Source: Ruminococcaceae bacterium UBA5408
Lineage (GTDB): Bacteria > Bacillota > Clostridia > Oscillospirales > Acutalibacteraceae
NCBI GenBank assembly: GCA_002407645.1
Contig: DHNU01000022.1
Coordinates: 1 to 10,368 of the forward strand
Reading direction: 5' to 3'
Length of the DNA: 10,368 bases
The position numbers and the translations under genes were made by a program. Positions 1 through 7,736 of this stretch are shown here, piece by piece; the first letter of the stretch is position 1; every line of letters starts with the position of its first letter. The notes beneath the pieces were generated by a model. That model was not told where the DNA came from. It made no database searches and saw only the letters and a list, made by a program, of their open reading frames with translations.

Positions 1-834
1 ATCGCCGCACTTGTTTACGGCGATGCGCTCATGCTTCTTAACAATCAAACAAAAGCTTATGAAGTAAATGCAGGTGAAAGCAACCATAAAGTTGAAAAGT
101 GGATTGAAGACCTATCAAATCAGTTCAATAATGGTAAAGGGCTTTCTTTGAAAGAGCAAAGGCTAATCTTGAATAAGATAGTAAAAGACTTTGCTGAAAT
201 TCAATTAACTAATAAGCCAAAGATTAAAGTCGGCATAGTAGGCGAAATATTTGTCAAATATTCTGCACTGGGTAATAATCACCTTGAGGAATTTTTGGAA
301 GAACAGGACTGTGAAATAAATGTACCGGGGCTCTTAAACTTTGGACTTTTTAAGGTAGACAACCGTCTTGAAGATATAAAACTTTATGGCGGAAGTTCCT
401 TAAAATTTATTGTTGTTAAAGCATTGATGGACTATCTTCTAAAAATGCAAGATATACTTATTAATGCAGTAAAAACCGAACCGAAATTTTTACCTCCGAC
501 AGATTACGCACATACAAAAAATCTTGTAAAAGGTGTCATTGGTTATGGCGATAAAATGGGAGAAGGCTGGCTTTTAACTGCCGAAATGCTTGAACTTGTA
601 GAAGAGGGCTATGAAAACATTGTTTGTACACAGCCTTTCGGATGCCTGCCAAACCATATCTGTGGAAAGGGCATGATACACAGAATAAAGAGAATAGACG
701 ACAGAGCAAATATTGTTCCAATTGACTATGACCCAAGTGCCACACGTGTAAATCAAGAAAACAGAATAAAGCTTATGCTGGCTGTAGCAAAAGAAAAACT
801 CGTTGAAAAAACAAAAACGGAGAATCCAAAATGA
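1..834 (+). CDS. 2-hydroxyacyl-CoA dehydratase activase-like protein, C-terminal part (5' truncated by window edge)
   Basis: The reading frame is open from base 1 (beginning I-A-A-L-V-Y-G-D-A-L) to the TGA at 832-834, so only about 277 C-terminal residues are visible. The stretch CTQPFGCLPNHICGKG followed by RIKRIDDRANIVPIDYDPSAT is the conserved end of very large (about 1,400-residue) proteins that fuse ASKHA ATPase activase domains of the HgdC/BadF type to a dehydratase-like (DUF2229) region. The best-studied relatives use ATP and a 4Fe-4S cluster to inject an electron into 2-hydroxyacyl-CoA dehydratases during anaerobic amino acid fermentation. The cellular role of this giant fused subgroup is not well established. 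The ATPase and cluster-binding cysteines would lie upstream of the window. The visible part is probably soluble and has a Cys-rich turn near its C-terminus. The stop codon overlaps the mscL start (ATGA). Family assignment is from recognised motifs; the substrate is unknown. Confidence 0.8.
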   Translation: MAALVYGDALMLLNNQTKAYEVNAGESNHKVEKWIEDLSNQFNNGKGLSLKEQRLILNKIVKDFAEIQLTNKPKIKVGIVGEIFVKYSALGNNHLEEFLEEQDCEINVPGLLNFGLFKVDNRLEDIKLYGGSSLKFIVVKALMDYLLKMQDILINAVKTEPKFLPPTDYAHTKNLVKGVIGYGDKMGEGWLLTAEMLELVEEGYENIVCTQPFGCLPNHICGKGMIHRIKRIDDRANIVPIDYDPSATRVNQENRIKLMLAVAKEKLVEKTKTENPK

Positions 835-1232
835 AAGAATTTATAAAAGAGTTTAAAGAATTTGCAATGCGCGGAAATGTTGTTGACATGGCTGTAGGCG
901 TAATAATCGGCGGTGCATTTTCCAAAATTGTGTCATCACTCGTTAAAGATATAATAACCCCACTGCTTTCATTACTATTAGGCAGAGTAAATCTAAGCGA
1001 ACTTGTTTTCGAAATACCGAGCGTTTTAGAAGCTACTCCCATTAAAATAGCTTACGGCAACTTTTTGCAAACGGTACTCGATTTCGTTATTATAGCACTT
1101 TCTATCTTTCTTGCGGTTAAAGCCATTAACCGAGTGAAAAAGAAAAAGGAAGAAGCACCTCCCCCTGCTCCTGAGCCAAGCCGTGAGGAAATACTTCTTA
1201 TGGAAATACGGGACTTGCTTAAAAATAAATGA
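831..1232 (+). CDS. mscL: Large-conductance mechanosensitive channel MscL
   Basis: Full-length MscL of 133 residues, within the usual range of about 120-150. MscL is an inner-membrane homopentamer that opens under membrane tension and releases solutes during hypo-osmotic shock. The N-terminal amphipathic helix (MKEFIKEFKEFAMRGN) leads into the pore-lining TM1 at about residues 15-45, with the conserved GNVVDMAVGVIIGGAF segment. A periplasmic loop follows, then TM2 at about 74-100 beginning YGNFLQTVLDFVIIAL. A lysine cluster (RVKKKKEE) marks the cytoplasmic face, and a Pro-rich linker precedes the C-terminal helix (EEILLMEIRDLLK), which in the family forms a bundle. The ATG overlaps the upstream stop by four bases (ATGA), with GGAG at 819-822 eight bases before it, so translation is probably coupled to the activase gene. 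A hairpin terminator follows directly. Confidence 0.97.
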   Translation: MKEFIKEFKEFAMRGNVVDMAVGVIIGGAFSKIVSSLVKDIITPLLSLLLGRVNLSELVFEIPSVLEATPIKIAYGNFLQTVLDFVIIALSIFLAVKAINRVKKKKEEAPPPAPEPSREEILLMEIRDLLKNK

Positions 1233-1235
1233 ATT

Positions 1236-1260
1236 AAGGGCCGGTTTTTTACCGACCCTT
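1236..1260. terminator. Hairpin terminator between converging mscL and the minus-strand operon
   Basis: The arms AAGGG-C-CGGT (1236-1245) and ACCG-A-CCCTT (1251-1260) pair around a five-T loop. In plus-strand RNA the central pair is a C-A mismatch, while in minus-strand RNA it becomes a U-G wobble, so the stem is slightly better for the minus transcript. A T-rich run follows on the plus side (TTTTATTTATTATT), which suits termination of mscL. It probably serves both converging transcripts. Confidence 0.75.
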
Positions 1261-1270
1261 TTATTTATTA

Positions 1271-1516
1271 TTATTTATTTAATAAAATCCGATTTATTAA
1301 AGTTTTCTTATTGTTTCTTAGCTTTGATAAATCGTATTTTTCGGATAAATCACCCAAAAACATCAGTGCAATTCCTAAGCCTGCACACAATCCTTTGAAA
1401 AATTCGGGAATAACATCAAGTCTGTTTGTAAATAAAAATACACTGTTTAATATTAACCCTATGCGTAAATAGTTATTGATTTTTTCATAAGTACCGCCTT
1501 TATTTATCTGTTCCAC
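1271..1516 (-). CDS. Small two-helix membrane protein of unknown function (start uncertain)
   Basis: I do not recognise a named family. The frame encodes up to 81 residues with two hydrophobic segments (YLRIGLILNSVFLFTN and FFKGLCAGLGIALMFLGD) and a basic tail (LSKLRNNKKTLINRILLNK). This suggests a small integral membrane protein, probably a two-helix hairpin. Read from the GTG at 1516 it overlaps the end of the upstream nuclease gene by 13 bases, but that GTG has no clear ribosome binding site. A good site (AAAGGCGG) lies downstream, five bases before an ATG at 1486-1488. That ATG is followed by six A's and is one base out of frame. With seven A's it would read MKKINNYLRIGLIL and give a tidy 72-residue protein. 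Either the true start is the ATG and a base is missing, or GTG is used. It is the last gene of a minus-strand set with the AP endonuclease and MBL nuclease genes. Confidence 0.6.
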   Translation of the reverse strand: MEQINKGGTYEKINNYLRIGLILNSVFLFTNRLDVIPEFFKGLCAGLGIALMFLGDLSEKYDLSKLRNNKKTLINRILLNK

Positions 1517-3103
1517 TTGTCACACAGTGAGTTGATTTGATTTGTAAACTTCGCAAGGTCTTTGTTTGCTCCGCCTTCGTTCTTTTTAATAATACGCAGT
1601 AACCTTTGACCTGCTTCCATAAGCCTTGCAAACGGTGCAGAAAATTTCTTTCCGCTTGTCGACTTCGGACGTCTTTCTTTTATGATTCCCTCTTCTGCCA
1701 TTTGATTTTCTTCCAAATCAAAAGCTGCTTGATAGTTCGGAATAATAACATTGTAGCCCAAGGTTTTTAATTTCTCGCCGAATGTTTCGCAAACCTGTGC
1801 TTCACCGTGTACTATAAATACACGCTGAGGGTTTGACTTAAACGCTTGAATCCATTTTATAAGTCCGGAAGAATCCGCATGTGCCGAAAGTCCATCTAAA
1901 GTTATAAATATGTGATTTAACAGCAATTTCCTCTCCAAACATTTTAACTTTCTCCGCACCGTCAAGCAAAATTCTGCCGAGAGTACCGTTCGCCTGATAT
2001 CCGACAAAAACCACTGCACATTCAGGCCGCCATAAATTATGCTTTAGGTGGTGCCTTATTCTTCCTGCTTCACACATACCGCTTGAAGATATTATGACTT
2101 TAGGTACGTTGTCTTCATTAAGCGCTTTTGACTCTTCTACACTTTCACAAATGTTTAGATTTGTGAATTTTATAGGTTCAAACCCCGATTTAATAACGGA
2201 AGCCGTTTCCTCGTCTGCATAACCATCCAAATTTCCGCTGTAAATTTTAGTAGCCTCAGCCGCAAGAGGACTGTCGACATAAACAGGGAAGTCGGGATTA
2301 CATTTAACTAAATTACGCTCTTTAATCTCTCTTATGTAATACAGAAGTTCTTGTGTTCTTCCTACTGCAAAACTCGGAATAACCACATTGCCTCCGGCTG
2401 AAAATGTTTTATTAAAAATATCGCCCAAAACAGAAACATAATCATCGGCTTTTTCGTGTTCCCTATCACCGTATGTAGATTCCATTACAATAAAATCAGC
2501 TTCGTTTATATACTGTGGATTACGTATAATCGGTTGGTTGTCATTTCCTATATCTCCGGAAAAGACAATCTTTTTTGTTACGCCGTTTTCTGTAAGCCAC
2601 ATTTCAATTGAAGATGAACCCAAAAGATGACCGGCGTCTGTAAATCTGAATTTAACTCCCTCACACAGCTCTATTACTTCTCCGTATTCTGAAGGCTGAA
2701 GACGAGTTACGGTTTCTTGCGCATCCTCAACTGTATATATAGGTTCTTGAAGTTCTTTTCCTGCTCGTTTTCCTTTTCGATTTTGATTAATTGCATCCAT
2801 TTCCTGAATATGAGCACTGTCGCGGAGCATAATTGAAAGAAGTCTGCACGTCGCTTCAGTTGCAAATATTTTTCCTTCATAACCGTTTTTAACTAAAAGC
2901 GGAAGTCTGCCGCTGTGGTCAATATGTGCATGAGTTACTAATACATAATCAATTTGAGTTGCATAAAATGGAAGTCTGTGATTATCGACTTCGTCATATC
3001 CCTGCTGAAGACCGCAGTCAATCAGTATTTTTTTCCCGTTTACTCTTAAACAATGACAACTTCCTGTAACTTCTTTGTCCGCTCCATAAAATATTAGCTG
3101 CAT
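1504..3103 (-). pseudogene. MBL-fold / beta-CASP RNA-processing nuclease, interrupted by a one-base frameshift
   Basis: Two minus-strand frames together cover one protein of about 532 residues, the normal size for bacterial CPSF/Ysh1-like metallo-beta-lactamase nucleases (COG1236-type). These relatives cut RNA or nucleic acid using two metal ions. The first frame (3103-1838) holds the metal motif H58-A-H60-I-D62-H63, DAGHLLGS with H159, FSGDIG with D184, and beta-CASP motif A in MESTYGD (E208). After HIY the frame leaves the family pattern (NFRWTFGTC). The other frame (ending at 1504) continues it with LDGLSAHAD (motif B His, about 408) and FIVHGE (motif C His, about 432). Removing one A from the codon AAC at 1903-1901 restores HIYTLDGLSAHAD. 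As written, the product stops after 421 residues and lacks motifs B and C, so it should be inactive. It could instead be a sequencing error. The ATG start has AGGAG seven bases upstream (3111-3115). The gene lies 24 bases after the exonuclease gene. Confidence 0.85.
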
Positions 3104-3127
3104 ATCTTTACTCCTATCTTATTTATT

Positions 3128-3883
3128 TTATATCGAAATCATAAGTTCAATTGGACAATGGTCGCTGCCCATAATTTCGGAGTGAATATTGCTTTGTTCT
3201 ATTTTATTGTTTATACGGTCTGACACAAGAAAATAGTCAATACGCCAGCCTGCGTTTTTCTCACGCGCTTTAAACATATATGACCACCAAGTGTATGCGC
3301 CTTTTTCGTCAGGGTGCAAAAATCTAAAACTGTCTGTAAATCCCGAATTAAGAAGTTCAGTCATTTTTTCTCGTTCTTCATTAGAAAAGCCGGCATTTCC
3401 GACATTACTTTTAGGATTTTTTAGGTCTATTTCATTGTGAGCTACGTTCATATCACCGCAGACTATAACAGGTTTTTTCTTATCGAGCTGATTTAAGTAT
3501 TCTCTGAAAGCATTTTCCCAGCTCATTCTGTAATCAATTCTTGCAAGTCCACGCTGTGAATTTGGGGTGTACACCGTTACAAAAAAGTAATCTTCATATT
3601 CAAGTGTTATGCTTCTGCCTTCACCAATATGTTCACTGTCATTAATATCGTAACTTACATTTATAGGTTCCATCCGGGTAAAAACTGCAGTGCCGGAATA
3701 TCCTTTCCTTTCGGCTGAATTCCAGTATTGTTTATATCCCGGAAGTACAATCTCTGCCTGTTCAGGATGCATTTTTGTTTCCTGAACACAAAATATATCC
3801 GCATCTACTTTATTAAAATAGTCCATAAATCCTTTATTTAAACAAGCCCTTAATCCGTTAACATTCCAAGATATCAGCTTCAC
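3128..3883 (-). CDS. xth: Exodeoxyribonuclease III / class II AP endonuclease
   Basis: A 251-residue exonuclease-endonuclease-phosphatase family enzyme of the ExoIII/ExoA type. It nicks DNA 5' to abasic sites in base excision repair and degrades one strand from 3' ends using Mg2+; it is cytoplasmic. Active-site motifs appear in order: SWNVNGLRA with N7, QETK with metal-binding E35, VYTPNSQ with Y105 and N108, GDMNVAH with D144 and N146, WRIDYF with D216, and SDHCPI with D241-H242. All expected catalytic residues are present and the length matches the family. The start is GTG at 3881-3883, chosen because AGGGGG (3891-3896) lies seven bases upstream and translation then begins MKLISWNVNG, the usual N-terminus. 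It is the first gene of the minus-strand set, 24 bases before the MBL nuclease gene, and probably uses the weak promoter at 3917-3945. The gene is called xth, xthA or exoA in different species. Confidence 0.96.
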   Translation of the reverse strand: MKLISWNVNGLRACLNKGFMDYFNKVDADIFCVQETKMHPEQAEIVLPGYKQYWNSAERKGYSGTAVFTRMEPINVSYDINDSEHIGEGRSITLEYEDYFFVTVYTPNSQRGLARIDYRMSWENAFREYLNQLDKKKPVIVCGDMNVAHNEIDLKNPKSNVGNAGFSNEEREKMTELLNSGFTDSFRFLHPDEKGAYTWWSYMFKAREKNAGWRIDYFLVSDRINNKIEQSNIHSEIMGSDHCPIELMISI

Positions 3884-3916
3884 AATTTTTCCCCCTGTAC
3901 TAATATTTATAAATTT

Positions 3917-3945
3917 ATTATATCATATAAGCAGTTGTAAATAAA
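3917..3945 (-). promoter_or_regulatory. Candidate promoter for the exonuclease III operon
   Basis: On the minus strand a perfect TATAAT (3922-3917) is preceded, with 17-base spacing, by TTTATT (3945-3940), a poor -35 match. Transcription would start near 3910, leaving a leader of roughly 26 bases that contains the AGGGGG ribosome binding site. The surroundings are very AT-rich, so chance -10 matches are likely. Confidence 0.4.
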
Positions 3946-3980
3946 ATTATATTGTTGATTTTTCCCAAAACAAATTGCTC

Positions 3981-4009
3981 TTGAACAAAAGTTTGAGAAA
4001 CTGTATAAT
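3981..4009 (+). promoter_or_regulatory. Sigma-A type promoter for ppiB-ABC exporter operon
   Basis: TTGAAC (3981-3986) and a perfect TATAAT (4004-4009) are separated by 17 bases. Transcription would begin near 4016, about 30 bases before the ppiB ATG. The GGAGG ribosome binding site at 4034-4038 follows with seven-base spacing. No operator-like inverted repeat is evident between the promoter and the gene. Confidence 0.8.
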
Positions 4010-4045
4010 AGAAAATATATTTCATTAGATTATGGAGGCAGATTT

Positions 4046-4561
4046 ATGAAAAATCCAATCGTTACCGTTACTACCAACCAAGGTTCAATAAAAATTGAAC
4101 TTTACCCTGAGGTTGCACCGAATACTGTAAACAACTTTATTTCTCTTGTTAAAAAAGGCTTTTATAATAATACAATTTTTCACCGCGTAATACCGGGATT
4201 TATGATACAGGGAGGCGACCCCGACGGAACAGGAATGGGCGGCCCGGGTTACAGCATTAAAGGCGAATTCAGCTCCAATAATTTTAAAAACGACTTAAAG
4301 CATTCAAGAGCGGTCATATCCATGGCACGCTCAATGAGTCCTAACAGTGCAGGTTCACAGTTCTTTATCATGGTTAAAGACGCTCCCCACCTTGATGGTC
4401 AATATGCAGCTTTCGGAAAAGTCATTGAAGGAATGGAAACTGCCGACAAAATCGTTTCGGCTAAACGCGATTATAATGACAAACCGTTTGATGACCAAAT
4501 GATGAAAGAGGTAACTGTTGAAACCTTTGGAGCTGACTACAGCGAACCTGTAAAATATTAA
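4046..4561 (+). CDS. ppiB: Cyclophilin-type peptidyl-prolyl cis-trans isomerase
   Basis: A single-domain cyclophilin of 171 residues that catalyses cis-trans isomerisation of X-Pro bonds and assists protein folding. No signal peptide or lipobox is visible, so it is a cytoplasmic PpiB-type enzyme. Active-site stretches are FHRVIPGFMIQGGDP (F45, H46, catalytic R47, Q55), SAGSQFFIMV (Q105, F106) and HLDGQYAAFGKV (H115, F123). The position corresponding to the cyclosporin-binding Trp of human cyclophilin A is His here, as expected for bacterial forms with low drug affinity (inference from the family). The ATG is seven bases after GGAGG. The gene opens a plus-strand unit under a strong promoter, and the ABC exporter gene follows after 35 bases with no terminator between, so the two are likely co-transcribed. 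Confidence 0.96.
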   Translation: MKNPIVTVTTNQGSIKIELYPEVAPNTVNNFISLVKKGFYNNTIFHRVIPGFMIQGGDPDGTGMGGPGYSIKGEFSSNNFKNDLKHSRAVISMARSMSPNSAGSQFFIMVKDAPHLDGQYAAFGKVIEGMETADKIVSAKRDYNDKPFDDQMMKEVTVETFGADYSEPVKY

Positions 4562-4596
4562 TCAGCACAGCAAATATTATAGTTAGGAAGTATAGA

Positions 4597-6333
4597 ATGT
4601 CCATCTTAAAAAAGTTTACAAAGTATTATAAACCGTATAGAAAAATCTTTTATATCGATATGTTCTGCGCACTTATTGTTTCGGCAATTGACATTGCCTT
4701 CCCTCAAGTTTTAAGGCTTTTAACTTCTGGACTGTTTTCAAAAGCACCTGATATCATACTTCAAAGTATTCCATGGCTTGCAGTAGGACTTTTGGGCGCA
4801 ATTATTGTAAGGCTAATGTGCCAATATTATATTACAAACAGAGGGCACGTAATGGGCGCAAAAATGGAAAGTGATATGCGTGAAGATTTATTTTATCATT
4901 TGCAGAAACTTTCCTTCTCCTACTATGACCGAAACAATACCGGGGAAATGATGAGTAAAATTGTGTCCGACTTATTCGATATAAGCGAACTTGCACATCA
5001 CGGACCGGAAAACATTGTAATTTCACTGATTAAAATCATCGGAAGTTTTGTGCTTATGATGATGATAAATGTTCCTATGACACTTATTTTACTCGTTGTT
5101 ACCGTCATAATGGCTGTTTTCAGTATTTATAATAATAAGAAAATGCATGCCGTATTTATGGATAACAGAAAAGAAATAGCTTATGTGAATTCTCAAGTTC
5201 AGGACAGCTTATCAGGAATTCACGTAGTTAAGAGTTTCGGCAATGAACATTTGGAATATGAAAAGTTTTCCCGCAGCAATTTAAGATTTTTAAAATCTAA
5301 AGAAAGCAGTTACAAAATACTCGGAACTTTCCGTGCCGGAGCTTCTTTTTTTGAAGGACTTTTATTTATATCCGTTTTGATAAGCGGCGGAATTTTTATA
5401 GCAGACGGTTCCCTTAGTTTAACTGATTTGGCAGTATATGCTTTATATATCAATATAATTATTAATCCTATAGATATATTGATAGAATTTACAGAACTGT
5501 TCCAAAAAGGTTTCTCAGGTTTTAAAAGATTTGTTGAAGTTATTGAAACAAAACCTGAAATTGTGGACAGCAAAAACGCTGTTGAGGTTGATAATGTTAA
5601 AGGTAATATTGAATACAAAGATGTATCGTTCAGTTATGATTCATCAAACAAAGTTCTTGAACATATCAATATAAAAATTGAATCCGGAAAGAAAATTGCA
5701 ATAGTAGGTCCTTCCGGCGGCGGTAAAACCACACTGTGTTCTCTCCTGCCTCGGTTTTACGACGTAAGCGGCGGAAGTGTTACAATTGACGGCATAGATG
5801 TCAGAAATATAAAACTTAAATCATTGAGGAAAGCTATCGGCATTGTTCAGCAGGATGTATATATGTTTTCAGGAAGTATAAAAGAAAACATTGCGTATGG
5901 AAAGCCCGATGCTACAGATGATGAAATTGTCGATGCTGCAAAAAACGCTAACATACACGATTTTATTGCAAGCCTTGAAGACGGGTATGACACTTATGTC
6001 GGTGAACGCGGAGTACGTCTTTCCGGAGGACAGAAACAAAGGATTTCGATTGCAAGAATATTTTTGAAAAATCCAAATATTTTGATTTTGGATGAAGCAA
6101 CAAGCGCACTTGACAATGAAAGTGAACGGCATATTCAGCAGTCTCTCGAAAAACTTGCAAAAAACAGAACAGCTATTGTAATTGCACATAGGCTAAGTAC
6201 AATTCGAAACGCTGATGAAATTATTGTTATTGATGATGACGGAATACAAGAACGAGGAACTCACAAAGAATTAATTAATAAAAACGGTATTTATGCCAAA
6301 TACTATAATATGCAGTTTGAGGGTTTGGATTAG
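4597..6333 (+). CDS. ABC exporter half-transporter, fused permease and ATPase
   Basis: A 578-residue type IV (MsbA/LmrA/BmrA-like) exporter subunit with an N-terminal membrane domain and a C-terminal nucleotide-binding domain; such half-transporters act as homo- or heterodimers in the cytoplasmic membrane. Hydrophobic helices lie at about residues 18-44, 55-80, 138-160, 161-178, 245-270 and 275-298. The ATPase domain shows A-loop Y347, Walker A GPSGGGKTT (371-379), Q-loop VQQD (about 417-420), signature LSGGQKQR (475-482), Walker B ILILDE (495-500) with catalytic E500, D-loop SALD, and H-loop H531. All are intact, so the subunit looks catalytically complete and could work as a homodimer. AGGAAG (4585-4590) lies six bases before the ATG. 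The substrate cannot be read from sequence; drugs, lipids or peptides are all possible. It is downstream of ppiB and ends at a strong terminator. Confidence 0.93.
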   Translation: MSILKKFTKYYKPYRKIFYIDMFCALIVSAIDIAFPQVLRLLTSGLFSKAPDIILQSIPWLAVGLLGAIIVRLMCQYYITNRGHVMGAKMESDMREDLFYHLQKLSFSYYDRNNTGEMMSKIVSDLFDISELAHHGPENIVISLIKIIGSFVLMMMINVPMTLILLVVTVIMAVFSIYNNKKMHAVFMDNRKEIAYVNSQVQDSLSGIHVVKSFGNEHLEYEKFSRSNLRFLKSKESSYKILGTFRAGASFFEGLLFISVLISGGIFIADGSLSLTDLAVYALYINIIINPIDILIEFTELFQKGFSGFKRFVEVIETKPEIVDSKNAVEVDNVKGNIEYKDVSFSYDSSNKVLEHINIKIESGKKIAIVGPSGGGKTTLCSLLPRFYDVSGGSVTIDGIDVRNIKLKSLRKAIGIVQQDVYMFSGSIKENIAYGKPDATDDEIVDAAKNANIHDFIASLEDGYDTYVGERGVRLSGGQKQRISIARIFLKNPNILILDEATSALDNESERHIQQSLEKLAKNRTAIVIAHRLSTIRNADEIIVIDDDGIQERGTHKELINKNGIYAKYYNMQFEGLD

Positions 6334-6337
6334 ATAT

Positions 6338-6371
6338 AAAAAGTCGGACAGGCGAGCCTGTCCGACTTTTT
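6338..6371. terminator. Strong bidirectional intrinsic terminator
   Basis: A perfect 16-bp inverted repeat: the arm AAAAAGTCGGACAGGC (6338-6353) and its complement (6356-6371) flank GA. Because the arms begin with A's and end with T's, both strands yield a GC-rich hairpin followed by a U-run. It sits between the converging ABC exporter and pdp genes. The pdp stop codon (6370-6372) overlaps the outer arm. Confidence 0.93.
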
Positions 6372-7692
6372 AATATATTTTTACGGAGTCTTTGGTAACT
6401 CTGCCATGAATAATCGGTATTTCTTTTGGTTTTTCAGATTTTATTGTAACAGCGTCTTCAAAGACTTTTTCAGCCTGTTTGCATTTATCTATGTTTGATG
6501 AATAAAACTCGGCTATTGTTTCACCTTGTTTAACATAATCCCCAATTTTCTTTTTAAGTACAATTCCAGAGCTGTAATCAATAGTGTCTTCCTTTTTTTC
6601 TCTGCCGGCACCCAGTTCAACTGAGGCTATCCCGCATCTTTCCGTGTTCATTGAGTAAAGGTATCCTTCCGCTTTTGCGGGGACTTCGTAAATAACTTTG
6701 GCTTTTTCAAATTTGGAATTATCATCGAGTACACTTGTATCGCCGCCCTGTGCCTCAACCATTTCTATTAGCTTTTCAAAAGCCTGTCCGTTTTCTATCT
6801 GCTCTTTTACAAGTTTTTTACAATCTTCAATGCTGCCTTTATCAGCCAAAAACAGCATATTTGCCGCAAGTTCTATACAAATTTCCGTTAAATCATCTGG
6901 CCCGTTTCCTTTTAAAGTACGGCAGACTTCCATAATTTCAAGAGAATTTCCAATTGCATTTCCGAGCGGACGATCCATATCTGTAATCAGAGCAATTGTT
7001 TTTCTCCCAACATGTTCACCGATTGCAACCATTGCTTTGGCAAGACGTATGGAATCATCAACCGTTTTCATAAAAGCACCGCTGCCTGTTTTAACATCTA
7101 ACAATATGCAGTCCGAACCCGCCGCAATTTTCTTGCTCATAATACTTGAGGCTATAAGCGGAATACTCTCTACTGTTGCAGTTACATCTCGAAGAGCATA
7201 GAGCTTTTTATCCGCCGGCACCAAATTCCCTGATTGACCGATAACGCTGACGCCGACTTTTCGCACAATATCAAAAAACTTTTCACGTTCTATTGAAGTT
7301 TTCAGTCCGGGAATGGATTCCATTTTATCAACTGTACCGCCCGTATGACCAAGTCCACGACCGCTCATTTTTGCAACTCGAACACCGAGTGACGCAACAA
7401 TCGGAGAAATTATAAGTGTTGTTTTATCTCCCACACCGCCCGTGCTGTGTTTATCAACTTTTATTCCGTCAATGGACGACAAATCCACTGTCTCACCCGA
7501 ATTAGCCATACACATTGTCAAATCGGCTGTTTCTCTGTCAGTCATACCCCTAAAGAATATTGACATAAGTAAAGCCGATACTTGATAATCGGGAATTTCC
7601 CCTTTTACATATCCATTTATGAAGTATTTTATTTCTTCATCTGTAAGCTCTCCACCGTCGCGTTTTTTAGCTATAATATCATACATTCTCAT
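6370..7692 (-). CDS. pdp: Pyrimidine-nucleoside phosphorylase
   Basis: A 440-residue enzyme of the thymidine/pyrimidine-nucleoside phosphorylase family. It splits uridine, deoxyuridine or thymidine with phosphate into the base and (deoxy)ribose-1-phosphate in the cytoplasm. Visible features are the N-terminal helical domain (MRMYDIIAKKRDGGELT), the phosphate-binding KHSTGGVGDK (81-90), the family signature SGRGLGHTGGTVDKMES (110-126), SGNLVPADKKLYALRDVT, SSIMSKKIAAG, DVKTGSGAFMK, and a C-terminal alpha/beta domain. Lysine at 108 (VAKMSG) matches Bacillus-type enzymes that accept both uridine and thymidine, whereas E. coli DeoA has a hydrophobic residue there; this supports pdp over deoA. The ATG at 7692 has GAGGTGA just upstream (7697-7703). 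The gene lies 44 bases after cdd, which can supply its uridine substrate. It ends at the shared terminator. Confidence 0.94.
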   Translation of the reverse strand: MRMYDIIAKKRDGGELTDEEIKYFINGYVKGEIPDYQVSALLMSIFFRGMTDRETADLTMCMANSGETVDLSSIDGIKVDKHSTGGVGDKTTLIISPIVASLGVRVAKMSGRGLGHTGGTVDKMESIPGLKTSIEREKFFDIVRKVGVSVIGQSGNLVPADKKLYALRDVTATVESIPLIASSIMSKKIAAGSDCILLDVKTGSGAFMKTVDDSIRLAKAMVAIGEHVGRKTIALITDMDRPLGNAIGNSLEIMEVCRTLKGNGPDDLTEICIELAANMLFLADKGSIEDCKKLVKEQIENGQAFEKLIEMVEAQGGDTSVLDDNSKFEKAKVIYEVPAKAEGYLYSMNTERCGIASVELGAGREKKEDTIDYSSGIVLKKKIGDYVKQGETIAEFYSSNIDKCKQAEKVFEDAVTIKSEKPKEIPIIHGRVTKDSVKIY

Positions 7693-7736
7693 GTTGTCAC
7701 CTCATTGTAATAAATTAAAGTATTACTAAACTGCAG

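Noticed and set aside
1183..1398. A 71-codon plus-strand open frame starting inside mscL
   Set aside because: It runs through the terminator hairpin and antisense to the small membrane gene; its hydrophobic content reflects AT-rich sequence.
1895..1910. Programmed ribosomal frameshift in the MBL nuclease
   Set aside because: No slippery heptamer or evident downstream structure is present at the junction, and this family is normally encoded in one frame; mutation or sequence error is simpler.
3884..4045. Riboswitch or small RNA in the divergent intergenic region
   Set aside because: The region is 162 bases of AT-rich sequence accounted for by two promoters and short leaders; no stable stem or known aptamer pattern was seen.
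6698..7201. A 167-codon plus-strand open frame inside pdp
   Set aside because: It lies wholly antisense to a clear pyrimidine-nucleoside phosphorylase gene; its Ser/Pro-rich composition is typical of a reverse-frame shadow, and no ribosome binding site supports it.
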